From: Hahella sp. KA22
GTDB lineage: Bacteria > Pseudomonadota > Gammaproteobacteria > Pseudomonadales > Oleiphilaceae
NCBI RefSeq assembly: GCF_004135205.1
Contig: NZ_CP035490.1
Coordinates: 5,003,644 to 5,067,643, forward strand
Reading direction: 5' to 3'
DNA length: 64,000 bases
The notes beneath the pieces were generated by a model. It saw only the letters and a list, made by a program, of their open reading frames with translations, made no database searches and was not told the DNA's origin. A program made the translations under genes and the position numbers. Numbering within the stretch: the first letter of the stretch is position 1; every line of letters begins with the position of its first letter. Shown here in pieces: positions 28,216 to 39,544 of the stretch.

Positions 28216-28313
28216 GAGTCCTCCCCACCTGAATCGTCGTTAAAAAAAGCGCCGTAGTTTCGCAAGGCGCGTCCGGGATCGGACGGTTTTGCGTCAGTAA
28301 AGAATCGAAATAG

Positions 28314-30107
<1,794 letters not shown>

Positions 30108-30174
30108 TTCATGACCAGGAGAACGCGCTCGCGACGAGACCTTCTCGCGCGAGCAGCGTCGGGATGCATCCATC

Positions 30175-30537
30175 ATGAGAAAACCGGTAATCCTCATCAC
30201 AGGCGCATTGGCGCTGCTAATCGTCTGCGCTTCGCCATCCGTCCACGCCGCAGACGCCAATCACAGCGCGGCGCAATTACGCAACCTGGTGCGTCAGGAC
30301 TGCGGTTCCTGCCATGGCCTTAGTTTAAAAGGCGGCCTGGGGCCTTCATTACGCCCTGAGCGTATGCAGGCGTTAGGCGGCGAAGCCATTCGCCTCATCA
30401 TCGCCGACGGTAAACCGGACACCGCCATGCCGCCCTGGCGCGATCTGCTGACGGAGCAGGACATTCGCCACATCGCTCAAGACCTGTTGAGCGGCGCCTA
30501 CATCAGCGACAACACTAGCACTCAGGAAAGCCCATGA
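30175..30537 (+). CDS. nirC: NirC, periplasmic c-type cytochrome
   Basis: A 120-residue monoheme cytochrome. Signal peptide to about 25 (ending VHAAD), heme motif CGSCH at 43-47, GGLGPSLRPERMQALGG, and MPPWRDLLTEQDI with the Met ligand. NirC (c55x) is thought to hand electrons to NirS or to the final heme d1 dehydrogenase step. Its stop overlaps the NirF start by 4 bp (ATGA), so translation is coupled. Confidence 0.93.
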   Translation: MRKPVILITGALALLIVCASPSVHAADANHSAAQLRNLVRQDCGSCHGLSLKGGLGPSLRPERMQALGGEAIRLIIADGKPDTAMPPWRDLLTEQDIRHIAQDLLSGAYISDNTSTQESP

Positions 30538-31778
30538 AAGCGAGTATCCCCCATCTGCGGTTATTCCAACGCCTTACCCTGCTGCTGATCAGCATGGGCC
30601 TCTGCGCTTGTGCGCACCTCGACGCACGCGATGATGTCAGGTATCAGGGCGGTACGGGAGACCTTGGCCTGATCATCGAACGCACCGAAGGCAGCGTCCT
30701 GCTGGTCAACACCAGCCAGCGCCAGGTGATCAAACGTATCCAGGGTCTTGGCGATCTGTCCCACGCCTCCATCGTCTACTCCCGCGGTCAACGTTATGGT
30801 TATGTGTTCGGTCGCGACGGCGGCCTTAGCAAAGTGGATCTGCTGCGCGGCGAAGTAGTCAAACGCATCATTCAGGCCGGCAATAGCATCGGCGGAGCCA
30901 TCAGCCAGGACGGCGCCTATGTGGCCGTATCCAACTACGATCCCGGTGGCGTGAATATTTTCAACAGCGAAGATTTGGCGCTGGTGGCGAGTATTCCAGC
31001 CACATCGGTCATAAAAAACGGCGTCGCCAAAGGATCGAAAACCGTCGGCCTGGTGGATGCGCCCAGCAACCGCTTTGTCGTCAGCCTGTTCGACAGCGAC
31101 GAAATATGGATATTGGATATGGCGGACAGCGACCCCGCGCCTGGTCTGCAACCGCAAATTACCAAGTTCACTCAGATCGGCCGTGAACCCTATGACGCCT
31201 TGATTACCCCCGAAGGCCGCTACTACCTCGCCGGATTATTTGGCGATAGCGGCATGGCCAAGCTCGACTTATGGCGACCGCAGGAAGGAGTGAAGCGCAT
31301 CATGCCGACCTATGGTCCCGGCGAGCAGCGCCTGCCGGTCTACAAAATGCCTCACCTGGAAGGATGGGCTCAGGCTGGGCGCTACCTGTTCGCTCCCGGC
31401 GTGGGCCACCACGAAGTCATCGTGATTGATTCCTACGACTGGCGCATCGTGCGTCGCATCCCCACTTACAGCCAGCCAGTATTCGTGATGGCGCAACCCG
31501 ACGCGCGCAGAGTCTGGGTCAACTTCGCCCACCCGGATAACGACCGGGTGCAAGTCATCGACGTGGAAAGTCTGCAAATCATCAACACGATTGAAGCAGG
31601 CAAAGCCGTACTGCATATGGCCTTTACGCCGAGAGGCGATCAACTCTGGATTTCGCTGCGCGACGATAACCGCGTGGATATTTACGACCCGTACAGCATG
31701 CAGCGAATCGGCAGCCTGCCCGTCACGCACCCCAGCGGCATCTTTTTCACCGACAGAGCTAACAGGATCGGCTTATGA
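30534..31778 (+). CDS. nirF: NirF, heme d1 biosynthesis lipoprotein
   Basis: A 414-residue d1-propeller-like protein needed for heme d1 synthesis. The N-terminal LLISMGLCAC forms a lipobox, as in Pseudomonas NirF, which is anchored on the periplasmic face of a membrane. The later sequence follows the NirS propeller pattern (IIERTEGSVLLVNTSQ, GYVFGRDGGLSKVDLL) without a c-type heme site. Overlaps nirC and nirD by 4 bp each. Confidence 0.95.
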   Translation: MKASIPHLRLFQRLTLLLISMGLCACAHLDARDDVRYQGGTGDLGLIIERTEGSVLLVNTSQRQVIKRIQGLGDLSHASIVYSRGQRYGYVFGRDGGLSKVDLLRGEVVKRIIQAGNSIGGAISQDGAYVAVSNYDPGGVNIFNSEDLALVASIPATSVIKNGVAKGSKTVGLVDAPSNRFVVSLFDSDEIWILDMADSDPAPGLQPQITKFTQIGREPYDALITPEGRYYLAGLFGDSGMAKLDLWRPQEGVKRIMPTYGPGEQRLPVYKMPHLEGWAQAGRYLFAPGVGHHEVIVIDSYDWRIVRRIPTYSQPVFVMAQPDARRVWVNFAHPDNDRVQVIDVESLQIINTIEAGKAVLHMAFTPRGDQLWISLRDDNRVDIYDPYSMQRIGSLPVTHPSGIFFTDRANRIGL

Positions 31779-32281
31779 GCGCCCTTAACTCTCCGACTAC
31801 CACCCATACGCCATCAACAAACACTATTGAACTCAGTGGGCTGGAGAAAGCCATTCTCAGTGACTATCAGAAAGGTTTCCCACTGACGCCACGCCCCTTT
31901 TTCACTCTGGCGAACCAGCTTGGCTGCACCGAAGCCGAGGTGCTGACCTGTCTGCAACGCTTGCAACAACTGGGCGTCATCACCCGCATCGGTCCGGTGT
32001 TCAACCATCGACGCGCCGGCGCCAGCACCCTGGCGGCGCTGCGTGCGCCTGTCGAGCAGTTGCAGAACATCGCCGAGCTGATCAACGCCTATGACGAGGT
32101 GAATCATAACTATCTGCGCGAGCACGACCTTAATCTGTGGTTCGTCATCACCGCGCCGGATGCGGATCATCTGGACGCCGTGATACGCAATATGGAGACG
32201 GCGACGGGGTTGAAGGTCCGGCGGTTTCCCATGGTCAGGCCTTACCACATCGACCTGGGTTTTCGTCCGGACTTTGATTGA
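31775..32281 (+). CDS. nirD: NirD, siroheme decarboxylase subunit
   Basis: A 168-residue AsnC/Lrp-type protein with winged-helix N-terminus (about 25-75, PLTPRPFFTLANQLGCTEAE) and RAM-like C-terminus. NirDLGH proteins convert siroheme to 12,18-didecarboxysiroheme in the cytosol. LTRIGPVFNHRR-like and NHNYLREHDLNLWFV segments are diagnostic. In some bacteria NirD and NirL are fused; here they are separate. Start overlaps nirF. Confidence 0.93.
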   Translation: MSALNSPTTTHTPSTNTIELSGLEKAILSDYQKGFPLTPRPFFTLANQLGCTEAEVLTCLQRLQQLGVITRIGPVFNHRRAGASTLAALRAPVEQLQNIAELINAYDEVNHNYLREHDLNLWFVITAPDADHLDAVIRNMETATGLKVRRFPMVRPYHIDLGFRPDFD

Positions 32282-32308
32282 AACGCAAATGATGCAGGAG
32301 ACTTCGCC

Positions 32309-32845
32309 ATGCAGTTAATTTTGAGTCCTCCCCCTGATCAGGCATCGGCGCAAGAGCGATTGCGAGTGGCGCTACAGGATGGAATCCCTCTGTCGCCACG
32401 CCCTTACCTGACGCTGGCGCAGCAGTGCGGGCTCAGCGAGCAGGAGGTCATCGAGGTTTTGCAAACCTGGGAGCAGTCACACCTGACGCGCCGTTTCGGC
32501 GTCGTCATCAATCATCACAAAATCGGTTACACCAGCAACGCCATGGTGGTGTGGGAGGTCGCCGACAGCGAAGTGAATCGTCTCGGCGCCGCCATCAGTC
32601 GCACGGGACTGGTGTCGCTCTGCTACCAACGCAAACCCGACGGCCCGGACTGGCCCTATAACCTGTATTGCATGTTGCACGGAAAATCCCGCGAGGAAGT
32701 GCTGCAACGAATGGATCGCCTGAAGGCCCAGTGCGGTCTGCAGGAAACGCCCTGCGCCGTGCTGTTCAGCCTGCGCCAATATAAACAGTGCGGCGGTCGC
32801 TACGCCCATACAAAACCGCCCGTCTCGGTGAAGGAGGTTCTATGA
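32309..32845 (+). CDS. nirL: NirL, siroheme decarboxylase subunit
   Basis: A 178-residue paralogue of NirD and NirH. GIPLSPRPYLTLAQQCGLSEQE and RRFGVVINHHKIGYTSNAMVVWEV match the NirL/NirH side of the pair, with PYNLYCMLHGKSR near residue 118. Acts in siroheme decarboxylation on the way to heme d1. 27 bp after nirD; its TGA overlaps the nirG ATG. Confidence 0.93.
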   Translation: MQLILSPPPDQASAQERLRVALQDGIPLSPRPYLTLAQQCGLSEQEVIEVLQTWEQSHLTRRFGVVINHHKIGYTSNAMVVWEVADSEVNRLGAAISRTGLVSLCYQRKPDGPDWPYNLYCMLHGKSREEVLQRMDRLKAQCGLQETPCAVLFSLRQYKQCGGRYAHTKPPVSVKEVL

Positions 32846-33351
32846 CCGCCCAGCCAATAAATCCCCCCATCATGCGGCGCACGCCCCATGACCCCAGCGA
32901 CTATCAACTGGACTCAGTGGATCGTCGCCTTATCAACCGGCTGCAAACCGGTTTTCCCATCTGCGACGAACCTTACGCCGCCGTCGCCAGCGAATTGGAT
33001 ATCAGCGAAGCGGATTTGCTGAAGCGCCTGCGACATTTACTGCAAACCGGTTACCTGACCCGATTCGGGCCGTTCTACCACGCCGAACGTCTCGGAGGCG
33101 GATTGACGCTGGCGGCAATGCAGGTCGCCCCCGAACACGTCGAGCGGGTATCGACGACGATCAACCGTCATCCTGAAGTCGCCCATAACTACGAGCGCGA
33201 TCACGCGTTAAACCTCTGGTTTGTGGTCGCCACGGAAAAACCGGAGGACGTCGAGGCCGTGCTCGCCGCCATCGCACTGGAGTCTGGATATCCTGTTCAC
33301 AATCTACCGAAACAGAGGGAGTTTTATGTTGGCCTTCACTTCCAAGCCTGA
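32842..33351 (+). CDS. nirG: NirG, siroheme decarboxylase subunit
   Basis: A 169-residue NirD-like paralogue: TGFPICDEPYAAVASELDIS, RFGPFYHAERLGG and VAHNYERDHALNLWFVVATE. Works with NirH. I took ATG 32842, which has AAGGAGG 6 nt upstream and overlaps the nirL stop (ATGA); the open frame runs 18 codons further upstream inside nirL. Confidence 0.92.
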   Translation: MTAQPINPPIMRRTPHDPSDYQLDSVDRRLINRLQTGFPICDEPYAAVASELDISEADLLKRLRHLLQTGYLTRFGPFYHAERLGGGLTLAAMQVAPEHVERVSTTINRHPEVAHNYERDHALNLWFVVATEKPEDVEAVLAAIALESGYPVHNLPKQREFYVGLHFQA

Positions 33352-33859
33352 CCCCGGCCAGACCGAGGCCCTGGACGCGCTTGCGCCGCTGGATCGTCAA
33401 CTGATTCTGTTAACCCAGGACGGCCTGCCACTGGTCCCACGCCCCTTCGACGCCCTGGCGCAGACACTGGGGGTATCAGCGGACGAGGTTAAAGCCCGCT
33501 TTGAACGCATGCTCGCCAATGGCTGCATCCGTCGCATCGGCGCCGCGCCCAATCATTACCGCCTGGGATATCGCGCCAACGCCATGACGGTCTGGGATGT
33601 GGATGACGCCTGCGTTATGGAGTTAGGCGAGCGTATCGGCGCGCTGCCCTATGTCAGCCATTGTTATCTGCGCCCCAGAATACCGCCGCAGTGGCCATAT
33701 AACCTGTTCGCCATGATTCACGGTAAAACCCGTGCGGACCTGGACGGTTATTTACAGGCGATGGCCGCCATTTTGAGCGACGCCTGCCATGCCAGCGACC
33801 AATTACTCAGCACCCGTATTCTGAAAAAAACCGGTATGCGCTTCCGTGGAGGACAATGA
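33326..33859 (+). CDS. nirH: NirH, siroheme decarboxylase subunit
   Basis: A 177-residue NirL-like paralogue: DGLPLVPRPFDALAQTLGVS, RRIGAAPNHYRLGYRANAMTVWDV and PYNLFAMIHGKTR. The ATG at 33326 has AGAGGGAG upstream and begins inside the last codons of nirG, a 26-bp overlap; the longer frame to 33221 is antisensical to the family start. Stop overlaps nirJ. Confidence 0.92.
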   Translation: MLAFTSKPDPGQTEALDALAPLDRQLILLTQDGLPLVPRPFDALAQTLGVSADEVKARFERMLANGCIRRIGAAPNHYRLGYRANAMTVWDVDDACVMELGERIGALPYVSHCYLRPRIPPQWPYNLFAMIHGKTRADLDGYLQAMAAILSDACHASDQLLSTRILKKTGMRFRGGQ

Positions 33860-35016
33860 TGTTCAGGATCAGTCATTACATGCGCGCCCTTGTGCATGAA
33901 GAAACCTTCAAACCGCGTCCGAAACCCTCCGCTCCGGTGGTCATCTGGAACCTGATTCGGCGCTGCAATCTGACCTGCCGCCACTGCTATTCCATCTCCG
34001 CCGATATCGACTTTCCCGGCGAGCTGACGACCGCCCAAGTATTCGACACCCTGGAGGATCTTAAACAGATGGGCGCGCCGGCGGTGATTCTGTCTGGCGG
34101 CGAGCCCCTGTTGCGCAAAGACATATTTCTGATCGGCGCTTACGCCAAATCATTGGGACTTTATGTGGGGCTATCCAGCAATGGCACGCTGATGAATCGC
34201 GACACCGCCGCAGCGATCAGCGACACCGGCTTCGACTATGTCGGCGTCAGTATCGATGGAACGGAAGCCACCCACGATGAGTTCCGGCAGATGCCCGGCG
34301 GCTTCAAAGCCGCGCTGGCCGGCGTGGCCCACTGTAAAGCGGCGGGAGTGAAAGTGGGGCTACGCTTCACGCTGACGGAAAACAACGCCGGACAACTGCC
34401 CGCCATGCTTGACCTGATGCGGGATCGGGATATCGACAAGTTTTACCTGTCTCACCTCAATTACGCCGGACGCGGTCTACGTCACCGCAAACGCGATGCC
34501 TTCCACCAAACCACCCGGGACGCCATGTTGCTGTTATTCGAACGCGCCCATGAAGACGTTCTCGCCGGGAGGAATAACGAATACGTTACCGGCAACAACG
34601 ACGCCGACGGTCCATTCCTGTTGCAATGGGCGGCGCAGCGCTACCCGCACAGACTGCAGGAACTGCAAATGCGACTGGCGCACTGGGGCGGCAACGCCTC
34701 AGGAGTGGGTATCGCCAATATCGATAACACAGGGGAAGTGCACCCGGATACGTTCTGGTGGAATCACAATCTGGGCAACGTCAAAGAGCGGCCTTTCTCC
34801 GCAATTTGGCGGGACACTCAAGACACTTTCATGCTGGGTTTGCGCGCGCAGCCACGCCCCCTGCACGGACGCTGCGGCGCCTGCGCCGTGCGCCAGATTT
34901 GCAACGGCAACACCCGCGTGCGCGCCTATACGCAAAGCGGCGGCGACTTCTGGGCGGAGGACCCTGGCTGTTACCTGACAGATGCGGAAATCCGATCAAG
35001 CTCAGACGCACATTGA
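33856..35016 (+). CDS. nirJ: NirJ, radical SAM enzyme of heme d1 synthesis
   Basis: A 386-residue radical SAM protein that installs or converts side chains of didecarboxysiroheme. The SAM cluster motif is CNLTCRHC (Cys37, 41 and 44). A SPASM-type C-terminal cluster region follows: CGACAVRQICNGN and a later Cys in EDPGC. Overlaps nirH at ATGATG. Last gene before nirN; an SUMT-type nirE does not follow. Confidence 0.95.
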   Translation: MMFRISHYMRALVHEETFKPRPKPSAPVVIWNLIRRCNLTCRHCYSISADIDFPGELTTAQVFDTLEDLKQMGAPAVILSGGEPLLRKDIFLIGAYAKSLGLYVGLSSNGTLMNRDTAAAISDTGFDYVGVSIDGTEATHDEFRQMPGGFKAALAGVAHCKAAGVKVGLRFTLTENNAGQLPAMLDLMRDRDIDKFYLSHLNYAGRGLRHRKRDAFHQTTRDAMLLLFERAHEDVLAGRNNEYVTGNNDADGPFLLQWAAQRYPHRLQELQMRLAHWGGNASGVGIANIDNTGEVHPDTFWWNHNLGNVKERPFSAIWRDTQDTFMLGLRAQPRPLHGRCGACAVRQICNGNTRVRAYTQSGGDFWAEDPGCYLTDAEIRSSSDAH

Positions 35017-35034
35017 TTATCACGGGAAGCCTTA

Positions 35035-36546
35035 ATGAAATTATCGCCCATACTCCTATTCGCTACACTGACTCTGAGCGCTTTCGTCACACCAGCCTCA
35101 GCAGCGGACAGCACTTCAAACAACGCCGCCAGTGACACGGAAGCGCTGTATCAAACGCATTGCGCCGCCTGCCATCACCCCCAACGCCTGGGCGGCCTTG
35201 GCCCGGCGCTACTGCCGGAAAGCCTGGGACGTACAAGGCCCAAACAGGCGCAAGAGGTCATACTGCACGGGAGGGCCGCTACGCAGATGCCAGCGTTTGC
35301 CGGTCTTATCACAGAGGACGAGGCGTCGCGGCTGGCGGCGTATCTGTTTCAACCCTCAAAAGTAAGGCCGCAATGGACAGATGAAGATATCCGCGCCTCC
35401 CATATCATCCACTTTTCCAAGTCCGATCTGGGAGATAAGCCTGTATTCGACGCTGATCTGATGAATCTGTTTATCGTGGTGGAAAGCGGCGACCATCACG
35501 CCACCTTGCTGGACGGCGACGCCTTCAAGCCCATCCACCGCTTTAAAACCCGCTACGCCTTGCACGGCGGCCCCAAGTTCTCGCCGGACGGACGCTATGT
35601 ATACTTCGCATCCCGGGACGGCTGGATCAGTCAGTTCGATATTTATAACTTGAAAACCGTAGCTGAAATCCGAGTCGGCCTGAACACCCGCAATCTGGCG
35701 TTATCCGCCGACGGAAAATGGGTGATGGTGGCCAATTATCTACCGCAGAATCTGGTGCTGCTGGATGCAGACCGACTCAGCCCGGTGAAAACCCTCCCCG
35801 TCAGCGACGGCGAACAAAGCTCAAGAGTGAGCGCCGTTTACACAGCGCCCCAGCGTCACAGCTTCATCGCCGCCATGAAAGATATCCGGGAGCTGTGGGA
35901 GATCGATTACGATAAACCGGATGTCCCTGTGCGTAAAATCGCCACCGAAGACTATCTGGACGACTTCTTTTTTGATCAGGATTACCGACATCTGATTGGC
36001 GCTTCCCGCAGCGGGGAAAGCGGTCAGGTTATCGATCTGGAGTCCGGCGCGACCATCGCCACCCTGAACCTCCCTGGCATGCCGCACCTGGGATCGGGCA
36101 TCAGTTGGGAAACAGAGCAAGGCCCCTTGATGATGACGCCTCACCTCAAAGAAGGCGCACTGTCCGTCATCAGCATGAAAGACTGGAGCCTGGTGAAAAC
36201 CCTCCCCACGTTGGGTCCGGGATTCTTCACCCGTAGTCATGACGGCTCGCCCTACATCTGGGTGGACGTCTTCTTCGGACCGAACAAGGACAAACTCCAT
36301 GTCATCGACAAAAACACGCTGGAAATTATCGCCACCCTCACCCCGGAACCCGGTAAAACCGCCGCCCATGTCGAATTCACCAAAGATGGCCGCTTCGCGC
36401 TGGTAAGCCTATGGGAGGACGATGGCGCTTTGATCGTCTATGACTCGTTAACGCTGAAGGAAGTCACCCGACTGCCCATGTCCAAGCCGTCGGGTAAGTA
36501 CAATGTGTACAACAAAACTCATTATGTACGGGGGACGAGCCATTAA
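35035..36546 (+). CDS. nirN: NirN, periplasmic cytochrome cd1-like dehydrogenase
   Basis: A 503-residue protein with signal peptide (about 1-23), heme-c motif CAACH at 43-47, and a d1 propeller domain that ends KPSGKYNVYNKTHY, parallel to the end of NirS. In Pseudomonas NirN dehydrogenates dihydro-heme d1 to heme d1 and passes the cofactor to NirS. 18 bp after nirJ, so it closes the operon. A hairpin overlaps its stop. Confidence 0.93.
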   Translation: MKLSPILLFATLTLSAFVTPASAADSTSNNAASDTEALYQTHCAACHHPQRLGGLGPALLPESLGRTRPKQAQEVILHGRAATQMPAFAGLITEDEASRLAAYLFQPSKVRPQWTDEDIRASHIIHFSKSDLGDKPVFDADLMNLFIVVESGDHHATLLDGDAFKPIHRFKTRYALHGGPKFSPDGRYVYFASRDGWISQFDIYNLKTVAEIRVGLNTRNLALSADGKWVMVANYLPQNLVLLDADRLSPVKTLPVSDGEQSSRVSAVYTAPQRHSFIAAMKDIRELWEIDYDKPDVPVRKIATEDYLDDFFFDQDYRHLIGASRSGESGQVIDLESGATIATLNLPGMPHLGSGISWETEQGPLMMTPHLKEGALSVISMKDWSLVKTLPTLGPGFFTRSHDGSPYIWVDVFFGPNKDKLHVIDKNTLEIIATLTPEPGKTAAHVEFTKDGRFALVSLWEDDGALIVYDSLTLKEVTRLPMSKPSGKYNVYNKTHYVRGTSH

Positions 36547-36559
36547 CAGCGGCTCGTCC
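36533..36559 (+). terminator. Hairpin across the nirN stop codon
   Basis: GGACGAGCC/GGCTCGTCC, a 9-bp perfect stem that contains the nirN TAA in its loop. No T tract follows, so termination strength is uncertain. Confidence 0.4.
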
Positions 36560-36577
36560 AATGATTCATGGCGGCGC

Positions 36578-37015
36578 TCAATTGGTCAGCGCCACCTTCA
36601 ACAGGTATTCGTACAGGTCCGCATAGCCTGAGGGCTTCCAGGTCTCGTCCTGATGATCCCAAAAACACAGTTCCGACTGACAAGCGCCGTCCCGCACATC
36701 GAAACCGTAAAAGTCCCCGGCATTATTCTCTGAAATCAGCACGCGCCCGGCGCGAAGATGGGCAAACTCAGCGTTAATATCAATCAGATTCCACTCGCTG
36801 CCCTCCTCAAGGGAAAAGACATTGCCGAAGGCGAAATAACCGCCGCCGTACTGCAGCAAAAAGTCTTTATATTCCTGCGGTAAACGAGCTTCCAGCATGC
36901 GCTCGGCGCGAATGAGGCTATCCTGGTCCGGAGCGTCGTCCGGCTCAAAATCAAACCAAAAAGGATGCAGGCTTTTCGCCTCACAGACACACTTTTTAAA
37001 ATCTTCAAAATTCAT
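36578..37015 (-). CDS. SMI1/KNR4-family protein (immunity-like)
   Basis: A 145-residue SUKH-type protein. RMLEARLPQEYKDFLLQYGGGYF and FGNVFSLEEGSEWNLIDIN are the family signature. Stand-alone SMI1/KNR4 proteins commonly protect against polymorphic or contact-dependent toxins. No toxin gene is adjacent, so it may be an orphan immunity gene or a general regulator. Confidence 0.82.
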   Translation of the reverse strand: MNFEDFKKCVCEAKSLHPFWFDFEPDDAPDQDSLIRAERMLEARLPQEYKDFLLQYGGGYFAFGNVFSLEEGSEWNLIDINAEFAHLRAGRVLISENNAGDFYGFDVRDGACQSELCFWDHQDETWKPSGYADLYEYLLKVALTN

Positions 37016-37440
37016 TGTTTTTATTCCTTTGAAGTCATGAAAAGAATGTCGCTGATAATATCTCAGCCTTCACGGCAAAGCACCTGGTCCCAGATGACGC
37101 CCTCACGCCAGCATATGCGGAAACCTATTGCCTTTCGGAGCCTGTCGGAGGAATCAAGCTATGGGGTAAATAATTCATATTTATCCCTCATACCGTCAAT
37201 TTCACCCTTCACGAGCTTGCGGCTCGCTGTTGAACCCGTAGGGGGGAGTCCTCGGAATAACAGCCATGAAGAAATATTACGCTTGATACAATTAGTCCAA
37301 CAGACAAATAGCCGACTGCTACTTGTCTAAAAAAGGCGTTCATACGAAGTTCGTTTCTTCCCGCATCAATGCTAATTTGACCACACTCTCACATCGACTT
37401 AGATTGAAAGATTGTATGACTGTACTCAAGTGTGTGAAAA
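37016..37440. other. Fossil stretch with no intact gene
   Basis: About 425 bp. The minus strand reads for long runs with in-frame stops (for example a GMRDKYELFTP piece and a LDSSDRLRKAIGFR piece separated by one stop). The plus strand is open for 121 codons (36965-37330), but its 5' part lies over the SMI1 gene. I read it as remnants. It ends with an inverted repeat at 37302-37328 (AGACAAATAGC/GCTACTTGTCT) whose stem sequence recurs elsewhere in the window. Confidence 0.45.
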
Positions 37441-37806
37441 ATGAACCATACCGCCATCAATTTAAAAGAAAAATTTTCCAAGTTCAGTGAATGCTGGTCC
37501 CCGCGGGTAATTGCCGAGATGAACGACTATCAGTTCAAGGTAGTTAAGATTCACGGTGAGTTTGTCTGGCATCGCCATGAGGACACAGACGAGGTGTTTA
37601 TGGTGATCGAAGGTGAGATGTGTATTGAGTTCCGGGATGGAAAAGTAAAGCTGGAGGCGGGTGAATTGTTCGTCGTACCGGCAGACGTGGAGCATAAGCC
37701 TTTCGCTGAAAAAGAGTGCCGGGTCATGCTGATTGAGCCCAAAGGCGTGGCGAATACCGGCGACGCTGGCGGCGAACGAACGGCGGAGGACAATGTCTGG
37801 GTTTGA
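37441..37806 (+). CDS. Cupin-domain protein
   Basis: A 121-residue single-cupin protein. The first cupin motif [18 protein letters not shown] (about 39-56) supplies His, His and Glu, and the second is [26 protein letters not shown] (about 78-103). Typical of small metal-binding dioxygenases, isomerases or sensors. The ribosome binding site is weak (only GAAAA). It may be co-transcribed with the DUF2971 gene 56 bp downstream. Substrate unknown. Confidence 0.85.
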   Translation: MNHTAINLKEKFSKFSECWSPRVIAEMNDYQFKVVKIHGEFVWHRHEDTDEVFMVIEGEMCIEFRDGKVKLEAGELFVVPADVEHKPFAEKECRVMLIEPKGVANTGDAGGERTAEDNVWV

Positions 37807-37862
37807 CCTGGACTCCCCCCACTTATTCCACTGCAACGCAAACAAAGACTGAAGCGAGCGCC

Positions 37863-38747
37863 ATGATTCAGGACATCACCGCCAAGTTGTACTCAGACAT
37901 TCCCGTCGACACGCTGTACCACTACACCACGTTCTCTGGCCTGCTGGGCATAGTGGAAAGCGGCAAGCTATGGGCCAGCGATATTCGCTATATGAACGAC
38001 TCAGCAGAGCTGAAGCACACCGCAGACTTAATTAGCGCCGAAGTGGATCGCCGCATCGCCGACGGCCATCCCAAACCCGGCCTGTTGCACCAGTTCCGGG
38101 ATTGGATCGCTCATCGCATCACCAACGGACACATGCTGTTTGGCGCCTCGTTTCGCTCCCACGGTAATCTGTTGAGTCAGTGGCGTGGATACAGCTCGAT
38201 GGGCAAAGGGGTTAGCGTAGGCTTCCCCGCGGCGCATATTCTGGAGTGCGCCACCCAACAATCCTTTCAGGTAGGCAAATGCATTTACAGTCATCAGGAA
38301 CAAACCACGCTCATTCGCCAGGTAATGGATGTGGTGGAGGCGCTGGCTGAACAGCACGGCGAACACGCCGGCCCCACGCAATTCCCGCCATCGCAGTCCT
38401 ACCATGGCGTGTTTGCAATGATCGAGTCGGACCTGTTGCGTATCGCCGCCATATTGAAACATCCGTCTTTTCAGGAAGAAGAGGAATGGCGCATCGTCTC
38501 CCCCGGCGTGACGGATTACCTGAACTCTCCGGTGAAGTTTCGGGAAGGCGCCTCCATGCTGGTGCCTTATTTCGAGTTCAACCTGACCACTCCCAGCAGC
38601 GATAACCACTACCTCGAACACATTTATCTTGGGCCGACGCCCAACATCAACCTGTCCATGAACTCACTCAACATGTTCCTGACCAAACACCGCCTGAGCC
38701 CCAAACACGGCATCACCTATTGCCAGATTCCCTATCGGCAGCGGTGA
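37863..38747 (+). CDS. DUF2971 family protein
   Basis: A 294-residue soluble protein. VDTLYHYTTFSGLLGIVESGKLWASDIRYMND near the start and FGASFRSHGNLLSQWRGYSSMGKGVSVGF are hallmarks of DUF2971. An acidic EEEWRIVSP segment follows. Family function is unproven; members occur near mobile elements and toxin-like genes, and the fold resembles ADP-ribosyl-type domains, which is only suggestive. I used the ATG at 37863 rather than an upstream codon at 37803 that overlaps the cupin gene. Confidence 0.82.
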   Translation: MIQDITAKLYSDIPVDTLYHYTTFSGLLGIVESGKLWASDIRYMNDSAELKHTADLISAEVDRRIADGHPKPGLLHQFRDWIAHRITNGHMLFGASFRSHGNLLSQWRGYSSMGKGVSVGFPAAHILECATQQSFQVGKCIYSHQEQTTLIRQVMDVVEALAEQHGEHAGPTQFPPSQSYHGVFAMIESDLLRIAAILKHPSFQEEEEWRIVSPGVTDYLNSPVKFREGASMLVPYFEFNLTTPSSDNHYLEHIYLGPTPNINLSMNSLNMFLTKHRLSPKHGITYCQIPYRQR

Positions 38748-38755
38748 TTGGCTGG

Positions 38756-39445
38756 TCAAACAAACCTCTCAGCAATCACAAGCGCTTTCTCGCGGTTTTT
38801 GCGATCAAGTTTGAGTAGCGTTGTCAGGTAGTCCCAGTGTGACTGTTCACGGCAGAGCGTTGGCAGCATTTCCAGCAGGTCTTTCCTGGTCAGCGCTTCG
38901 CCATTGTATTGAGGGGCGGATGCGTCAAAGTTGGAGGCTTCGATGTCGTCGAATACGGTCACTTCCAATGGGTCCGCCAGAGTGATGGTAAGTTGGGGTA
39001 ATCTTTCTTTGCGCAGTTTCGCGGCGACCAGATTCAGGGCGCTGAAGATGATGAACTCATTCATCTCGTCCTGATCGTCGCTAACGTCGTCTTCCTCTTC
39101 AAATGGCGTCCAGTCAATCAGCTCGTAGCGGACCATGTCCAATAGTTCGTCGCCGCGGGATCTGTCCTTATCCAGATATTCCGCTGCATTGGACAAGTAT
39201 CCGCGAACGGACGTGTGCTCGGCGATGGCCTCCCCGCAGGCGAAGTTCAAATACCAGTTCTCCTGTTCTTGTCCTATCGCGATCCAATCGAGCCTGTCAG
39301 GTTCGCTCCAGAGGCTTCTCATGTTCTCTTTGACGGGAAGCGCGTTGGCGAAAGCGTCGTCGTATAACGCGTACATGGCGTCGAGGATATCTTCGTAGGT
39401 TTTCACACTCGTCTCTCTGTTGCGTTGCTGGAAAACGGTATTCAT
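38756..39445 (-). CDS. Acidic hypothetical protein
   Basis: About 229 residues, strongly acidic with an EEEDDVSDDQDE run near the middle. No signal peptide. Opens MNTVFQQRNRE, then KTYEDILDAMYALYDDAF; the C-terminal part reads RKDLLEMLPTLCREQSHWDYLTTLLKL. Not recognised. The start is unsure: ATG 39445 was chosen, but TTG 39484 or GTG 39406 are possible. Convergent with the DUF2971 gene (8 bp apart). Confidence 0.6.
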   Translation of the reverse strand: MNTVFQQRNRETSVKTYEDILDAMYALYDDAFANALPVKENMRSLWSEPDRLDWIAIGQEQENWYLNFACGEAIAEHTSVRGYLSNAAEYLDKDRSRGDELLDMVRYELIDWTPFEEEDDVSDDQDEMNEFIIFSALNLVAAKLRKERLPQLTITLADPLEVTVFDDIEASNFDASAPQYNGEALTRKDLLEMLPTLCREQSHWDYLTTLLKLDRKNREKALVIAERFV

Positions 39446-39544
39446 AACAAACGCAGAGCGACTATCCAAGGGAATATCATTCAAGCCATGGCGAAGGCCT
39501 GAGAAAAGCCGGCGTAAAATACGCCGGCCCGGTGTGGAGGGAAA

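Noticed and set aside
36965-37330. 121-codon plus-strand frame over the fossil stretch
   Set aside because: Its 5' part lies over the SMI1 gene and the rest is open on the opposite strand too; no family similarity.
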